Below, in pieces: positions 40,816 to 48,404 of a DNA stretch of 64,000 nucleotides. The notes under the pieces were generated by a model, which was not told the DNA's origin, did no database searches, and was given only the letters and a program-made list of their open reading frames with translations. The position numbers and the translations under genes are program-made. The DNA comes from Paenibacillus thiaminolyticus (GTDB lineage: Bacteria > Bacillota > Bacilli > Paenibacillales > Paenibacillaceae), in the NCBI RefSeq assembly GCF_007066085.1, contig NZ_CP041405.1, forward strand, positions 4,853,001-4,917,000, in the 5' to 3' direction. The first letter of the stretch is position 1; each line of letters starts with the position of its first letter.

Positions 40816-41301
40816 ATGAATGAAACATTAAAAAAAATTATTGAAAAAACTCGAATTGCTCTAGAATCAGATCCAGATGGGCCTGTTATAGGAAAAATTA
40901 GGTCGGGGAAAGAGGTTGATTTTGAGAAAATTAAAGGTCCGAAAGATTACTATGATTTTTTAGGTATTAGTAATGGGGCAAGATGTGGTGCTATAGACCT
41001 GTTCCCATTAGAAACCATGTCAGGAAGTCAAAGTCTATTGGAATTTATAGAAAATCCAGAAGATGCTAAAGAACAGTGGATTTATATAGGTCAAACTCTT
41101 TATGAGCCACTGCTAATAAACGAGTTAGATGGATTGGTTTATCAATTTTATGAGGGTCCGCCTCTTGAAAAAGGGGAATGTTATGGTACATTTGATTGTT
41201 TTTTGTTGAATTATGTATTTGGAAAGAAATATAGTGAAATAATTCCAGATGCTGATAATGATGATTGGTTCCAGTTACTAAAGAAATTGCAAATTGTATA
41301 G
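40816..41301 (+). CDS. SUKH (SMI1/KNR4) immunity protein for the Rhs tip
   Basis: A 161-residue acidic AT-rich gene, 13 bp after the Rhs toxin, with AAGAGGTGAAAG before its ATG. The pattern KGPKDYYDFLGISNGARCGAIDLFPLE and WIYIGQTLYEPLLINE fits the SUKH superfamily, the most common immunity class for nuclease toxins. It presumably binds and blocks the nuclease-like tip of the preceding protein in the cytoplasm. Pairing is inferred from adjacency and matching base composition. Confidence 0.82.
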   Translation: MNETLKKIIEKTRIALESDPDGPVIGKIRSGKEVDFEKIKGPKDYYDFLGISNGARCGAIDLFPLETMSGSQSLLEFIENPEDAKEQWIYIGQTLYEPLLINELDGLVYQFYEGPPLEKGECYGTFDCFLLNYVFGKKYSEIIPDADNDDWFQLLKKLQIV

Positions 41302-41303
41302 CT

Positions 41304-41519
41304 ATGCAATTAAGAACTGCCCTACTTGTTCCAGGATATTACACATTCAATGAGAAAGAGCAACGAAGCATGAAAAAAGTCCTAGAAATGTGCATGGAAG
41401 ATAAAAAAACGAATTTTGAAGGGGTTATTATGGGGTTAACTATGCCTTTTGAAAGTGATATCGTGGACTGGAAGGCTTTTTTTGAAAATATCTACAAGGA
41501 ACTATTTGGAGAAAAATAA
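41304..41519 (+). CDS. Small unassigned protein or fragment
   Basis: A 71-residue frame from ATG 41304, in a different frame right after the SUKH gene, without a clear Shine-Dalgarno. The frame is also open into the end of the SUKH gene. The sequence (ALLVPGYYTFNEKEQRSMKKVLEMCMED) looks like real protein, perhaps the end of another immunity gene joined here by recombination. Family not recognised. Confidence 0.4.
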   Translation: MQLRTALLVPGYYTFNEKEQRSMKKVLEMCMEDKKTNFEGVIMGLTMPFESDIVDWKAFFENIYKELFGEK

Positions 41520-41957
41520 GGACTAATTCTGGATTCCGCTCCTCGACTGGTACTGGTTTAAAGAACACCCGTAGGATGCACTGGTATTATTCCACAAAAG
41601 GTCACAAGTAAGCTTCAGGGTCAAAAATTTAATAGTTTTGTCTTTTTCATAATTTCTTGAATGACTTTGTATTTGGTGAGCGATATATTGAGGTGGGGGG
41701 AAAGATGAATGGTATAATCTTCTGAAATCATCTGAACTTTTTTAAACCATTTGAAGTGTTAACTTTTATGAATAATTTGATTGTTTAATACACCCTAGAC
41801 AGGGTGCCAATTTGATAGCGAACTTTAGGATTTTATGCACCAGCACTGCTACCTCACCAAAAGGCATGGGGAGAGGGGGAAATTCGGGACACTACTCCGA
41901 CGTATTGCTTGGACAGACCTTTAATAATGAGATGATTGTGAAAAATGAGAAAATACC
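41520..41957. other. AT-rich intercistronic stretch, no gene recognised
   Basis: I see no complete gene. A short open stretch at 41531-41611 ends in RRMHWYYSTKGHK before a TAA and could be the 3' scrap of an old toxin tip; this is weak. The rest lacks promoters or repeats I can support. Confidence 0.4.
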
Positions 41958-41996
41958 AAGCGCTGCATCCTGACATTCAGGTGTGCAGCGCTTTGT
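41958..41996. terminator. Bidirectional terminator
   Basis: Hairpin with arms AAGCGCTGCA..CCTGA and TCAGG..TGCAGCGCTT around CAT, T-rich on both outer sides. It ends the minus-strand repressor gene and any + transcript from the Rhs unit. Confidence 0.75.
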
Positions 41997-42226
41997 TATT
42001 TACGTTTTTTGCTTGGCGGGTAAGGCTCCTTAAGATCCGTTCGGTTTAAAAGATAGTCTGTACTCGTGTTGTGCAGATCAGCCAGTTGGATTAGGATTCT
42101 GGTTGGTATGTCAACATCACCGCGTTCGTAGTTGCTGTAAATACGTTGGCTGCAATTGAGATATGCGGCGATTTGTGTCTGTGTCATGTTCTTCATTTCT
42201 CGCAGATCTCGAATTCGTTTGTACAA
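41996..42226 (-). CDS. XRE-family transcriptional repressor
   Basis: A 76-residue protein consisting almost only of an HTH_3 domain (IRDLREMKNMTQTQIAAYLNC with recognition helix SQRIYSNYERG, then ILIQLADLHNTSTDYLLNRTD). TTG at 42226, six bases after GAGGTG on the coding strand, gives the usual MYKRIRDLRE start; an in-frame ATG lies at 42247. It is divergent from the broken gene at 42340, and two matching operator-like palindromes lie between them, so autoregulation and control of that gene are likely. It resembles phage-type repressors. Confidence 0.8.
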   Translation of the reverse strand: MYKRIRDLREMKNMTQTQIAAYLNCSQRIYSNYERGDVDIPTRILIQLADLHNTSTDYLLNRTDLKEPYPPSKKRK

Positions 42227-42253
42227 TTGTACCACCTCAAATATCATTATAGT

Positions 42254-42297
42254 TTAGCGATTAATTCGCTATTTACTTTTAGTGAAATATTCGCTAA
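42254..42297. promoter_or_regulatory. Paired operators TTAGCGA-N5-TCGCTA(A)
   Basis: Two interrupted palindromes with the same half-sites and the same 5-bp spacer: TTAGCGA-TTAAT-TCGCTA at 42254-42271 and TTAGTGA-AATAT-TCGCTAA at 42279-42297. Their centres are 25 bp apart. They lie in the divergent promoter region of the XRE repressor and are its probable binding sites. Confidence 0.65.
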
Positions 42298-42339
42298 ACT
42301 AACTTCAAGGCACTGATTATAGAAGAGAGGGGTGCACAT

Positions 42340-42606
42340 ATGAAAACCATCTTAGGAGAACTGTATCACGGTAATCTTTGCCCGGAAGCGCAGATCGTAT
42401 CCAAAAATCCGGCATGCCATGACACGACTCAAAAAATTATGGAGGAGATGAAAAGGTGGCGGGAGCGACTGCCCGAAAGCGAGTAAGATCAGCTTGAAGA
42501 TTTGATGAATTTGGTTGCTGAAATGAATGCGCCGGATTCTTTTGTATACGGCTTTAAACTGGGAGCAATGATGATGATCGAAGTTTTAGGCGCTGGGGAG
42601 AAATAA
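42340..42606 (+). pseudogene. DUF6809-like gene with an in-frame stop
   Basis: From ATG 42340 (GAGAGGGG upstream) the frame reads MKTILGELYHGNLCPEAQIV, as in DUF6809 proteins. It hits TAA at 42484, then continues in the same frame as DQLEDLMNLVAEMNA and FVYGFKLGAMMMIEVLG to TAA at 42604. The intact protein would be about 88 residues. One nonsense change separates the two halves, so only a 48-residue N-terminal piece can be made. It is under the paired operators of the divergent repressor. Confidence 0.75.
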
Positions 42607-42681
42607 GGGACGGGGACAGTGAAGACTATGTGCGCGAGAGCTAGAATCGGTGCTGGGAGAGTCCAGAAGGAAACGGTTATA

Positions 42682-42996
42682 CTGTCGCTGCTTGAGGACG
42701 ACGGCGGCCGGACCGAGTTCGAGTACGACCGCTCCAGGGCAATTTGCTTTCCGAGCGTTCTGGCAGCGCTATGACGACTCTATGCCTATGACGCGTTCAA
42801 CCGGACCGCCAAGGTCGAGAAGCCGGACGGCAGCTATGTCCGCCATGAATACGACCCGGAAGGACTGCGCAGCGGCATATGCGAGAACGGCGTCACCAGC
42901 CGCTTCGTGTTCGACGGCTGGAATATGGTTACCGAGCTCGCCGAGGAGTGGAATGCGAAAGCCTCCTGTGTGCGCGGCCATGAATTATTGGCGTAG
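42682..42996 (+). pseudogene. Displaced rhs fragment A, 5' part (frameshifted)
   Basis: Near-identical to the 3' part of the main rhs gene from about 39669 on (SLLEDDGGRTEFEYDR, then YDAFNRTAKVEKPDGSYVRH, GLRSGICENGVTSRFVFDGWNM). It carries a frameshift near 42740-42780 and an in-frame TAG at 42993-42995 where the main gene has a glutamine codon. The open frame resumes at 42997 and leads into a second toxin tip. It is a silent donor cassette rather than a complete gene. Confidence 0.85.
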
Positions 42997-43815
42997 GTGG
43001 ACGGCCTTGGAGATGCCTACTACTACCTGAACAACCAGCACGGCGACGTCGTGCATATCACGAACCGGCTGGGCGGCATCGTCAACAGCTACGAGTACGA
43101 CGCCTTCGGCCATACCTTGTCCGCCACCGAAGGCATCCCGAACCGCTTCCGCTACGCGGGCGAGCAGTTCGACCCCGTCACGCAGCAATATTACCTGCGC
43201 GCGCGGTTCTACAACCCGATCATTGCCCGGTTCACCCAGGAGGACGAGTACCGCGGCGACGGCCTGAACCTGTACGCGTATGTGGGTAATAACCCGATAC
43301 GGTATGTGGACCCGAGCGGGTATTCGTGTGAGGAAAAAGGGAATGTTTATGGCAAGGGTGAAAATTTTGATGCTATAAGAGGTTATAGGGGAAGAGATTT
43401 AACTAATTTACCAAAAGAGTATCTAATTGATCCTAGATTAATGGTTGAAATGAATTATAAAGGTAAAGGCGCTTCGGGAACGAATTCAGCTGGTTGGGAA
43501 AGAAACTCAAAAAAATTCTTTAAAGAATTGCTTAAGAGAAACCCAGAGTTTTGGAGCGAAAAAAATACATCGGAAATTAGGAGAGGTAGGGCTCCAGAAG
43601 TTGATGAGCACTTTGTAAAATATTTTCCTCAATATATGGATTATTTAGAAGATCCATTGAGACACCATCATATTGGAGAAGGTGGCCAAGCCGCAGCTTT
43701 GCCAGTCACATTGCACCCTGGCTATGGTGGGGTTCATAATATTGAAAAAGAATGGGGAATAACAGGCGTGGATGATATAATTGCAAACAGATTAGATACC
43801 TTATTAAGGAGATGA
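42997..43815 (+). CDS. Orphan Rhs C-terminal tip with GHH/LHH-like nuclease
   Basis: A 272-residue open frame starting at GTG 42997, directly after a TAG in fragment A. Residues 1-108 copy the main Rhs core through DPSGYS. The rest is a different AT-rich toxin. It ends with PLRHHHIGEGGQAAALPVTLH and GYGGVHNIEKEWG, resembling HNH/endonuclease VII-type tips with a conserved HH pair. There is no Shine-Dalgarno of note, so expression is doubtful. Recombination in the shared core could place this tip on the main rhs gene. A SUKH-4 gene follows after six bases, the likely cognate immunity. Confidence 0.75.
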   Translation: MDGLGDAYYYLNNQHGDVVHITNRLGGIVNSYEYDAFGHTLSATEGIPNRFRYAGEQFDPVTQQYYLRARFYNPIIARFTQEDEYRGDGLNLYAYVGNNPIRYVDPSGYSCEEKGNVYGKGENFDAIRGYRGRDLTNLPKEYLIDPRLMVEMNYKGKGASGTNSAGWERNSKKFFKELLKRNPEFWSEKNTSEIRRGRAPEVDEHFVKYFPQYMDYLEDPLRHHHIGEGGQAAALPVTLHPGYGGVHNIEKEWGITGVDDIIANRLDTLLRR

Positions 43816-43821
43816 TTCGGT

Positions 43822-44367
43822 ATGATTTCACCACGCGAGTTTAGGAAGAAATGGGATTCCGAAAAAAATGGAAAACTTATTAATTATTCTGCTGAGCACC
43901 TTGAGAAATTACCACTCTCAAAAGAAGATAGATTATTTTTGAGCGAAGCTGGATTACCCGCGTCTGCTCCTCCATATCTAGAATTTAAAACAGTACAAAA
44001 TTTATATGATCAAAAAAATAACAATTGTAAAGTGAAAGAGGAATATCTCCCAATAGGTACTACAGGGGGAGGCGATTATGTCTATATAAACACATATAAT
44101 AGGAACATAATATATCTCGACAGTGGAAATCAAAATAAAGAAGTTTTCATTAACTCCACTATTAATCAACTTGCTGAATGTATACTTTTATTTTCAAATA
44201 TGATAGATAAAGCTATTGATACAAATGGTGAAGACGCTTATCTTGATAATGATATTCCTCCTGAGTTAATAACTTGGATTACGAATGAAATAAAGCGTGC
44301 AGATCCAAAATCTCTAGAAGAAGGAGCATTTTGGCACACAGAACTCAAAGAATTAATAAATGAATAG
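43822..44367 (+). CDS. SUKH-4-like immunity protein
   Basis: A 181-residue AT-rich gene seven bases after the orphan tip, with GGAGATG overlapping the end of that tip. The start PREFRKKWDSEKNGKLINYS, then LSKEDRLFLSEAGLPASAPPYLEF and the PIGTTGGGDYVYIN segment fit SUKH-4 immunity proteins. It presumably neutralises the GHH/LHH-like nuclease tip. It may be kept to protect against siblings that still deploy that tip. Confidence 0.78.
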   Translation: MISPREFRKKWDSEKNGKLINYSAEHLEKLPLSKEDRLFLSEAGLPASAPPYLEFKTVQNLYDQKNNNCKVKEEYLPIGTTGGGDYVYINTYNRNIIYLDSGNQNKEVFINSTINQLAECILLFSNMIDKAIDTNGEDAYLDNDIPPELITWITNEIKRADPKSLEEGAFWHTELKELINE

Positions 44368-44402
44368 GTTTTTTGAAAAAAGGATTAGTATTAGGTTGAA
44401 GG

Positions 44403-44439
44403 GCCCCAAAAGTGAGAAATTAAAAGAAACTTTTGGGGC
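44403..44439. repeat. Inverted repeat after the SUKH-4 gene
   Basis: An 11-bp perfect inverted repeat, GCCCCAAAAGT and ACTTTTGGGGC, with a 15-base A-rich loop. There is no T tract, so it may be a weak terminator. Confidence 0.5.
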
Positions 44440-44542
44440 TATGGACTTAAAGCGATACGTTCCGGAAGGATTTTGTATTACTGGTTTCTGTATTTGATTC
44501 ATTTTGGATCCCAAGCAGTTACTATATTGAAAAATAAATATG

Positions 44543-44778
44543 ATGGAAGTTAATTTTGGAGACCTTCCGAGCGTGAATCCAGACTTTCGTCAATAGCTTA
44601 ATAAAATGAAATTGAGGTTGTTATTTATGAGTACAGATGAAGTGGCACCTCCGTGTGAAGTCCTTGACGCTCTTATAAATAACACAATTATACCGATTCT
44701 TAAGCAATTGGAAGAGATAACGAGGAGAAGAGTTTTCAGTTAATAGATTTATATGGAGAACAAAAGTCAAGCGCCTAA
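44543..44778 (+). pseudogene. Small unknown gene broken by a nonsense codon and a frameshift
   Basis: The frame from ATG 44543 (MEVNFGDLPSVNPDFRQ) meets TAG at 44594 and continues in the same frame as LNKMKLRLLF, MSTDEVAPPCEVLDALINN and ILKQLEEI. A one-base shift near 44725 then links it to NEEKSFQLIDLYGEQKSSA and a TAA at 44776. The joined product would be about 78 residues. An internal ATG at 44627 gives a 38-residue piece. Family unknown. From 44779 to 45055 I see only an open stretch ending at 44951 without a start. Confidence 0.45.
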
Positions 44779-45055
44779 CTCAACCAATAAGAATAAGATT
44801 TAGACCTACCTTCAACTCCGAACAATTAAAGTTTCAGGTTGAAGCTGTTTTTTCAAGGACATTTCACCAGAAGGAACAGGATGCTCAGGTTTCTGGACAA
44901 AAGGTAAAGTTAACACTGATAATCTCAAAGTATCAAGAACTCCTTGGGTAGCGTAGTAAAATGTGTGGCAATGGAAAGGGGGAAGTAGGGTTACTTTTAA
45001 AAATATGATTCCGGCTTTCACGCAAAATAATTTCAAACCTAACATACCATTAATT

Positions 45056-45096
45056 GAGGCTTATTTCCGTTTTATTAAGATGGAATAAGCCTTTTT
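45056..45096 (+). terminator. Recurring terminator-like repeat, copy 1
   Basis: Arms AGGCTTATTTCC and GGAATAAGCCT followed by TTTTG. The same hairpin core recurs at 46631 and 48227. Here it lies immediately before rhs fragment B. Confidence 0.65.
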
Positions 45097-45109
45097 GTAT
45101 AATAAGCAT

Positions 45110-45375
45110 AACCAGCACGGCGACGTCGTGCACATCACGAACCGGCTGGGCGGCATCGTCAACAGCTATCGAGTCCGACGCCTTTGGCCATACCTTATCT
45201 GCTTCGAAGGCATCCCGAACCACTTCCGATATCCGGGCGAGCAGTTCGACCTCGTCATGCAGCAATAGTACCTGTGCGCGTGCTTCTATAACCCGGTCAT
45301 TGCCCGGTTCACTCAGGAGAACGAGTACCGCGGCGACGGTCTGGACCTGTACGAATAGGCGTATGGGGAAAAAAC
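45110..45375 (+). pseudogene. Displaced rhs fragment B
   Basis: Corresponds to the main rhs core from about 40017 (NQHGDVVHITNRLGGIVNSY) to the LYAYVGN region. It has insertions, several stop codons (for example TAG within the QYYLRA motif) and ends in a TAG near 45357. It has diverged more than fragment A, so it is older or unselected. No toxin tip is attached. A Syd-family immunity gene follows. Confidence 0.85.
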
Positions 45376-45428
45376 CAGGTTTTTGCAGATAGACTTCAAT
45401 TATTATTGACAATTAAGAGGTGATTAGG

Positions 45429-45968
45429 GTGAGTGTCAAAGAAGAATTAGCCCATTATTATGATGAATTACTGAGTTACTGGAATAATACTTTTGGAACT
45501 TTACCAAAGATCCCATTTGATGAAGAGGCTAATCCCTTATTATATCAAGGCGAACCGGATGAAGATGAGTATGTCTCTTGGAAGCCGATAGTAAAAGAAG
45601 AGCAGGAAGATTTTGAAGCGATTGAGACGAATATTGATTTACATTTACATTCATCTATAAAGGAGTATTTTAATTCCTTTTGGTTTTTAAACCTTCAGGG
45701 TTTTTATAATTCAAAGTTAATTATTCTAGAACCTGTTGAACCAGGTATGGACATTAATAATTTTTTTGTTAATCAAAAAAAATACGAGGAACATCAAGGA
45801 AAAATAATAAAAAATATTCAACTTGGTTACATTTCACCAGAGAATATGGCAGTGATGGTCAACAACGAGACTGGAGAAATTCTACAAGAAGATTTTGAAA
45901 CAGGGCATACTACTGTGATTGCCAAATCTTTAGAAGAACTTATTAAAGGCTTACGAGTCACAAGATAA
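45429..45968 (+). CDS. Syd-family (SUKH superfamily) immunity protein
   Basis: A 179-residue AT-rich protein from GTG 45429, nine bases after AAGAGG; an in-frame GTG at 45420 abuts that site. It aligns by eye with Syd along its length: EEANPLLYQGEPDEDEYVSWKPI, then SIKEYFNSFWFLNLQG, ISPENMAVMVNNETGEI and TVIAKSLEELIKGL. Syd-like proteins are common immunity proteins of polymorphic toxins. It follows a ruined rhs fragment with no tip, so the toxin it answered has been lost here. A fragment of a close relative lies at 53630. Confidence 0.78.
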   Translation: MSVKEELAHYYDELLSYWNNTFGTLPKIPFDEEANPLLYQGEPDEDEYVSWKPIVKEEQEDFEAIETNIDLHLHSSIKEYFNSFWFLNLQGFYNSKLIILEPVEPGMDINNFFVNQKKYEEHQGKIIKNIQLGYISPENMAVMVNNETGEILQEDFETGHTTVIAKSLEELIKGLRVTR

Positions 45969-45974
45969 AATTGA

Positions 45975-46342
45975 TTGATAATATATGAAAGGTGGGCTTC
46001 TGCCCTAGGAGTGAATTTTGATGTATATATTTACTCTCTAGTATCTTTAGGAGGTAAGCCAATTCCAAAGTACTTGGAAAGCACATATATGATGTTAAAA
46101 AGTACTTTTCCTAATGGTATTGGAGATGAGGAATACTTTCCACTCATTTCCTTGCTTTACGAGTATATGTCTGACAGAAATTTAGCTAAGGTTATTTCGT
46201 CAATCACTGAAAAAGACATAACTATCACTATTAATGACATTCAAAAACAGTGTCAGCAAACCTCGCAAGTGATGAAGTCATAGATAATATTAGAGCGAAA
46301 CTTCTTCGTCATGGTTTTGAAGAGTGGACGGAAGAGGAATAA
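45975..46342 (+). pseudogene. Frameshifted DUF3349-like small gene
   Basis: The frame from a TTG at 45975 encodes KYLESTYMMLKSTFP, GIGDEEYFPLISLLYEYMSD and LAKVISSITEKD. After about 46250 it runs into a different ending and a TAG. A one-base shift there continues as ASDEVIDNIRAKLLRHGFEEW to TAA at 46340, which looks like the native end. The spacing of helices resembles DUF3349-type proteins, but that is a weak match. There is no good start or Shine-Dalgarno. It lies just after the Syd-like gene. Confidence 0.5.
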
Positions 46343-46351
46343 ATACTGTGA

Positions 46352-46386
46352 CCTTGAATGCTTCAGACATTCAAGGTTTTCTTTAT
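46352..46386 (+). terminator. Rho-independent terminator
   Basis: A perfect 9-bp hairpin (CCTTGAATG, 7-base loop, CATTCAAGG) followed by TTTTCTTTATTT, ten bases after the preceding frame ends. Confidence 0.8.
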
Positions 46387-46873
46387 TTGTGGGGCTACCC
46401 AGTGTGGAGTGAAGAATAGCACACATAACCCATGTATTTGTTCACGAGGCATTAAGGCACAAGCTAAATTACTGGAAAAAATATACAACAAACTTGAGGA
46501 AGAGGTAGATTGGGGGCTAATTGACAACATTGATCTCAAGACTGTTTAATTGTTTAGATTAAGAAGTGGTTTCCCAAAATACAGCCACCGAACCAAACAC
46601 TAAACAACTTGAAAATCACACTTGCTAACTAAAAGCTTATTCCACTTTGAAGATAAGGAGGAATAAGCCTTTTTTCAAAGTAGGGTAAGAATATAGGGAA
46701 GAAAATAACTAACAGAGGAAAAGGCAGGATTATTAAGCTTTGATACAATTACCATATGAGGCGGCAATGGAATCTCCACAGTTACCCACCGTATGGAAGA
46801 ATGTCCACGAAATTGAAATTATGAACTCGATTAGATTTAGCAGACCGAATTCGGCTTTATAAGAGGGGGTGTT
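46387..46873. other. Remnant-bearing stretch without an intact gene
   Basis: Open pieces without credible starts: the end of a frame reading AKLLEKIYNKLEEEVDWGLI to TAA at 46547, and about 40 codons at 46740-46862 ending in RFSRPNSAL. Both look like ends of lost cassette genes. The stretch also holds copy 2 of the terminator repeat (46631-46676). Confidence 0.4.
46631..46676 (+). terminator. Recurring terminator-like repeat, copy 2
   Basis: Arms GCTTATTCC and GGAATAAGC with a loop containing ATAAGGA, followed by six T. Both arms and the loop motif match the copy at 48227. Confidence 0.7.
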
Positions 46874-47230
46874 GACCGGAAGGGCTGCGCAGCGGCATTT
46901 ACGAGAACGGCGTCACCAGCCGCTTCGTGTTCGACGGCTGGAATATGGTGAACGAGTGGACGAGGAGTGGAACGCCAAGGCCAGTTATGTACGAGGCCAT
47001 GAATTAATGGCGCAAGTGGACGGCCAAGGAGATGCCTACTACTACCTGAACAACCAGCACGGCGACGTCGTGCAGATCACGAACCGGGATGGGCCGTATC
47101 GACAACAGCTACGAGTACGACGCCTTCGGCCACACTTTGTCCGCCACCGAAGGCATCTTTCGAACAGCTTCCGCTACGCGAGCGAGCAGTTCGACCCCGT
47201 CACGCAGCAATATTACTTGTGCGCGGTTCG
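46874..47230 (+). pseudogene. Displaced rhs fragment C
   Basis: Matches the main rhs gene from about 39837 (EGLRSGICENGVTSRFVFDGWNM) to the QYYLRA motif, then ends abruptly. At least three frameshifts are visible (after the WNMVNE region, after HITNR, and after TEGI). No toxin tip or immunity gene follows; the next gene is nfi on the other strand. It marks the distal end of the rhs array. Confidence 0.85.
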
Positions 47231-47371
47231 AAATACGGTAGACTTTCTTCATAGAAATATCATCGACGTACTAACTTACGTAGATCTGTTAATGTGCTAT
47301 TAACTTCTGGTATCGGTAAGAAGAAGATGGGCCCTGCCTTGAGTTTTACAAGGCGATCTTACTCCTCTTAC

Positions 47372-48079
47372 TCAAGTCCCGCTCTCCTCGGTTTTCATAT
47401 TCTTTTGAATTTGGGACAACACTCTATTAACAAGTTGATCAGCTTGCCGAGTTGTTTCTGGTAAACGATATTTGGGAGAGAGCTTTAATATCCATTCGCA
47501 GGCTGTTGCTAGGGAAATGCGATGACCGATAGACACGAAAATAGGCTTAATATTTTCCTGAGTCCTTAAAACATTACCAATTATGTCACCGTTATCAACT
47601 AATGGAGCGATAGCTCCTCTGTTTTGTTCAGGGGCTTGGAACTCGCCTACTAACCTAGTTTTCCCGCATCCAATCGTAGGAATGTCAAGTAGAACTCCCA
47701 AATGGCTCGCTAATCCAAACCGTCTGGGATGTGCAACTCCCTGTCCATCACAAACAATCAGTTGGGGAGGAGTTTTTAATTGGTTGAATGCTTTAAGTAT
47801 CGGAGGCAGTTCTCTAAATGAAAACAATCCTGGAATGTAAGGGAAGTGAGCAGTGTCCACAACCACTACTGACTCAACTATAGTTAGTGAAGTAGCATTC
47901 AAAATAACAATTGCTGCAATTAATTTATCATCCTTTTTGCTGTACGCTACGTCTACTCCGGCAACATAATTGATTTCAGCAAAGTGATCTTCCTTTATAA
48001 CTTTTAAGGATAACTCTTGCTGTAAGTTGATTGCGTCTGCTTCCGACAGTTCCCATGTATGTTTTAATATTTGTTCCAT
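47372..48079 (-). CDS. nfi: Endonuclease V
   Basis: A 235-residue deaminated-base repair endonuclease that nicks near deoxyinosine. Family motifs are present: INYVAGVDVAYSKKD with the catalytic aspartate, PYIPGLFSFRELPP, LIVCDGQGVAHPRRFGLASHLG and the GCGKTRLVGEF segment. The ATG lacks a strong Shine-Dalgarno; AGGGAC lies upstream. It is chromosomal housekeeping, though AT-rich here, between the rhs array and the fructose operon. Confidence 0.9.
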   Translation of the reverse strand: MEQILKHTWELSEADAINLQQELSLKVIKEDHFAEINYVAGVDVAYSKKDDKLIAAIVILNATSLTIVESVVVVDTAHFPYIPGLFSFRELPPILKAFNQLKTPPQLIVCDGQGVAHPRRFGLASHLGVLLDIPTIGCGKTRLVGEFQAPEQNRGAIAPLVDNGDIIGNVLRTQENIKPIFVSIGHRISLATACEWILKLSPKYRLPETTRQADQLVNRVLSQIQKNMKTEESGT

Positions 48080-48226
48080 TATAGAGTCCCTTCACCAAAA
48101 ACATTTGGATTTTTAACGGTTTGTTATTAGATTAACTATCTAACAATTATATAACAAAGTTAGTCTATTAGGGGGCCTACCTCAGCAACTAGTAAGGCAA
48201 TAATGGTTTTGAATAAACTCTTTTAA

Positions 48227-48270
48227 TGGCTTATTCCAACTTTACAATAAGGAGGAGTGAGCCTTTTTTC
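48227..48270 (+). terminator. Recurring terminator-like repeat, copy 3
   Basis: Arms GGCTTATTCC and GGAGTGAGCC (two G.U pairs) with AATAAGGA in the loop, followed by six T. It lies between nfi and fruR, with no + strand gene directly upstream. Confidence 0.6.
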
Positions 48271-48290
48271 TCCCGCATTTTGTCATAATC

Positions 48291-48357
48291 TGATTGAATT
48301 TGAACGAAAGGTGAACGTTAATAATAAAATATGATTGTTTTTGATTGAATATGATTG
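48291..48357 (+). promoter_or_regulatory. Phased TGATTG repeats upstream of fruR, probable FruR operator
   Basis: TGATTG occurs at 48332, 48342 and 48352, exactly 10 bp apart, and again at 48291, about four helical turns further upstream. DeoR-family regulators bind direct repeats of about this spacing, so these are the likely FruR sites. They probably overlap the fru promoter. Confidence 0.65.
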
Positions 48358-48404
48358 ATTTTTGTTGGCGGTTTCAATACAATAGCGTTGAAGGAGATGA
48401 TAAG

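Noticed and set aside
46358..46549. 63-codon frame as a small gene
   Set aside because: It begins inside a terminator hairpin and has no ribosome-binding site; at most its end is a relic of a lost gene.
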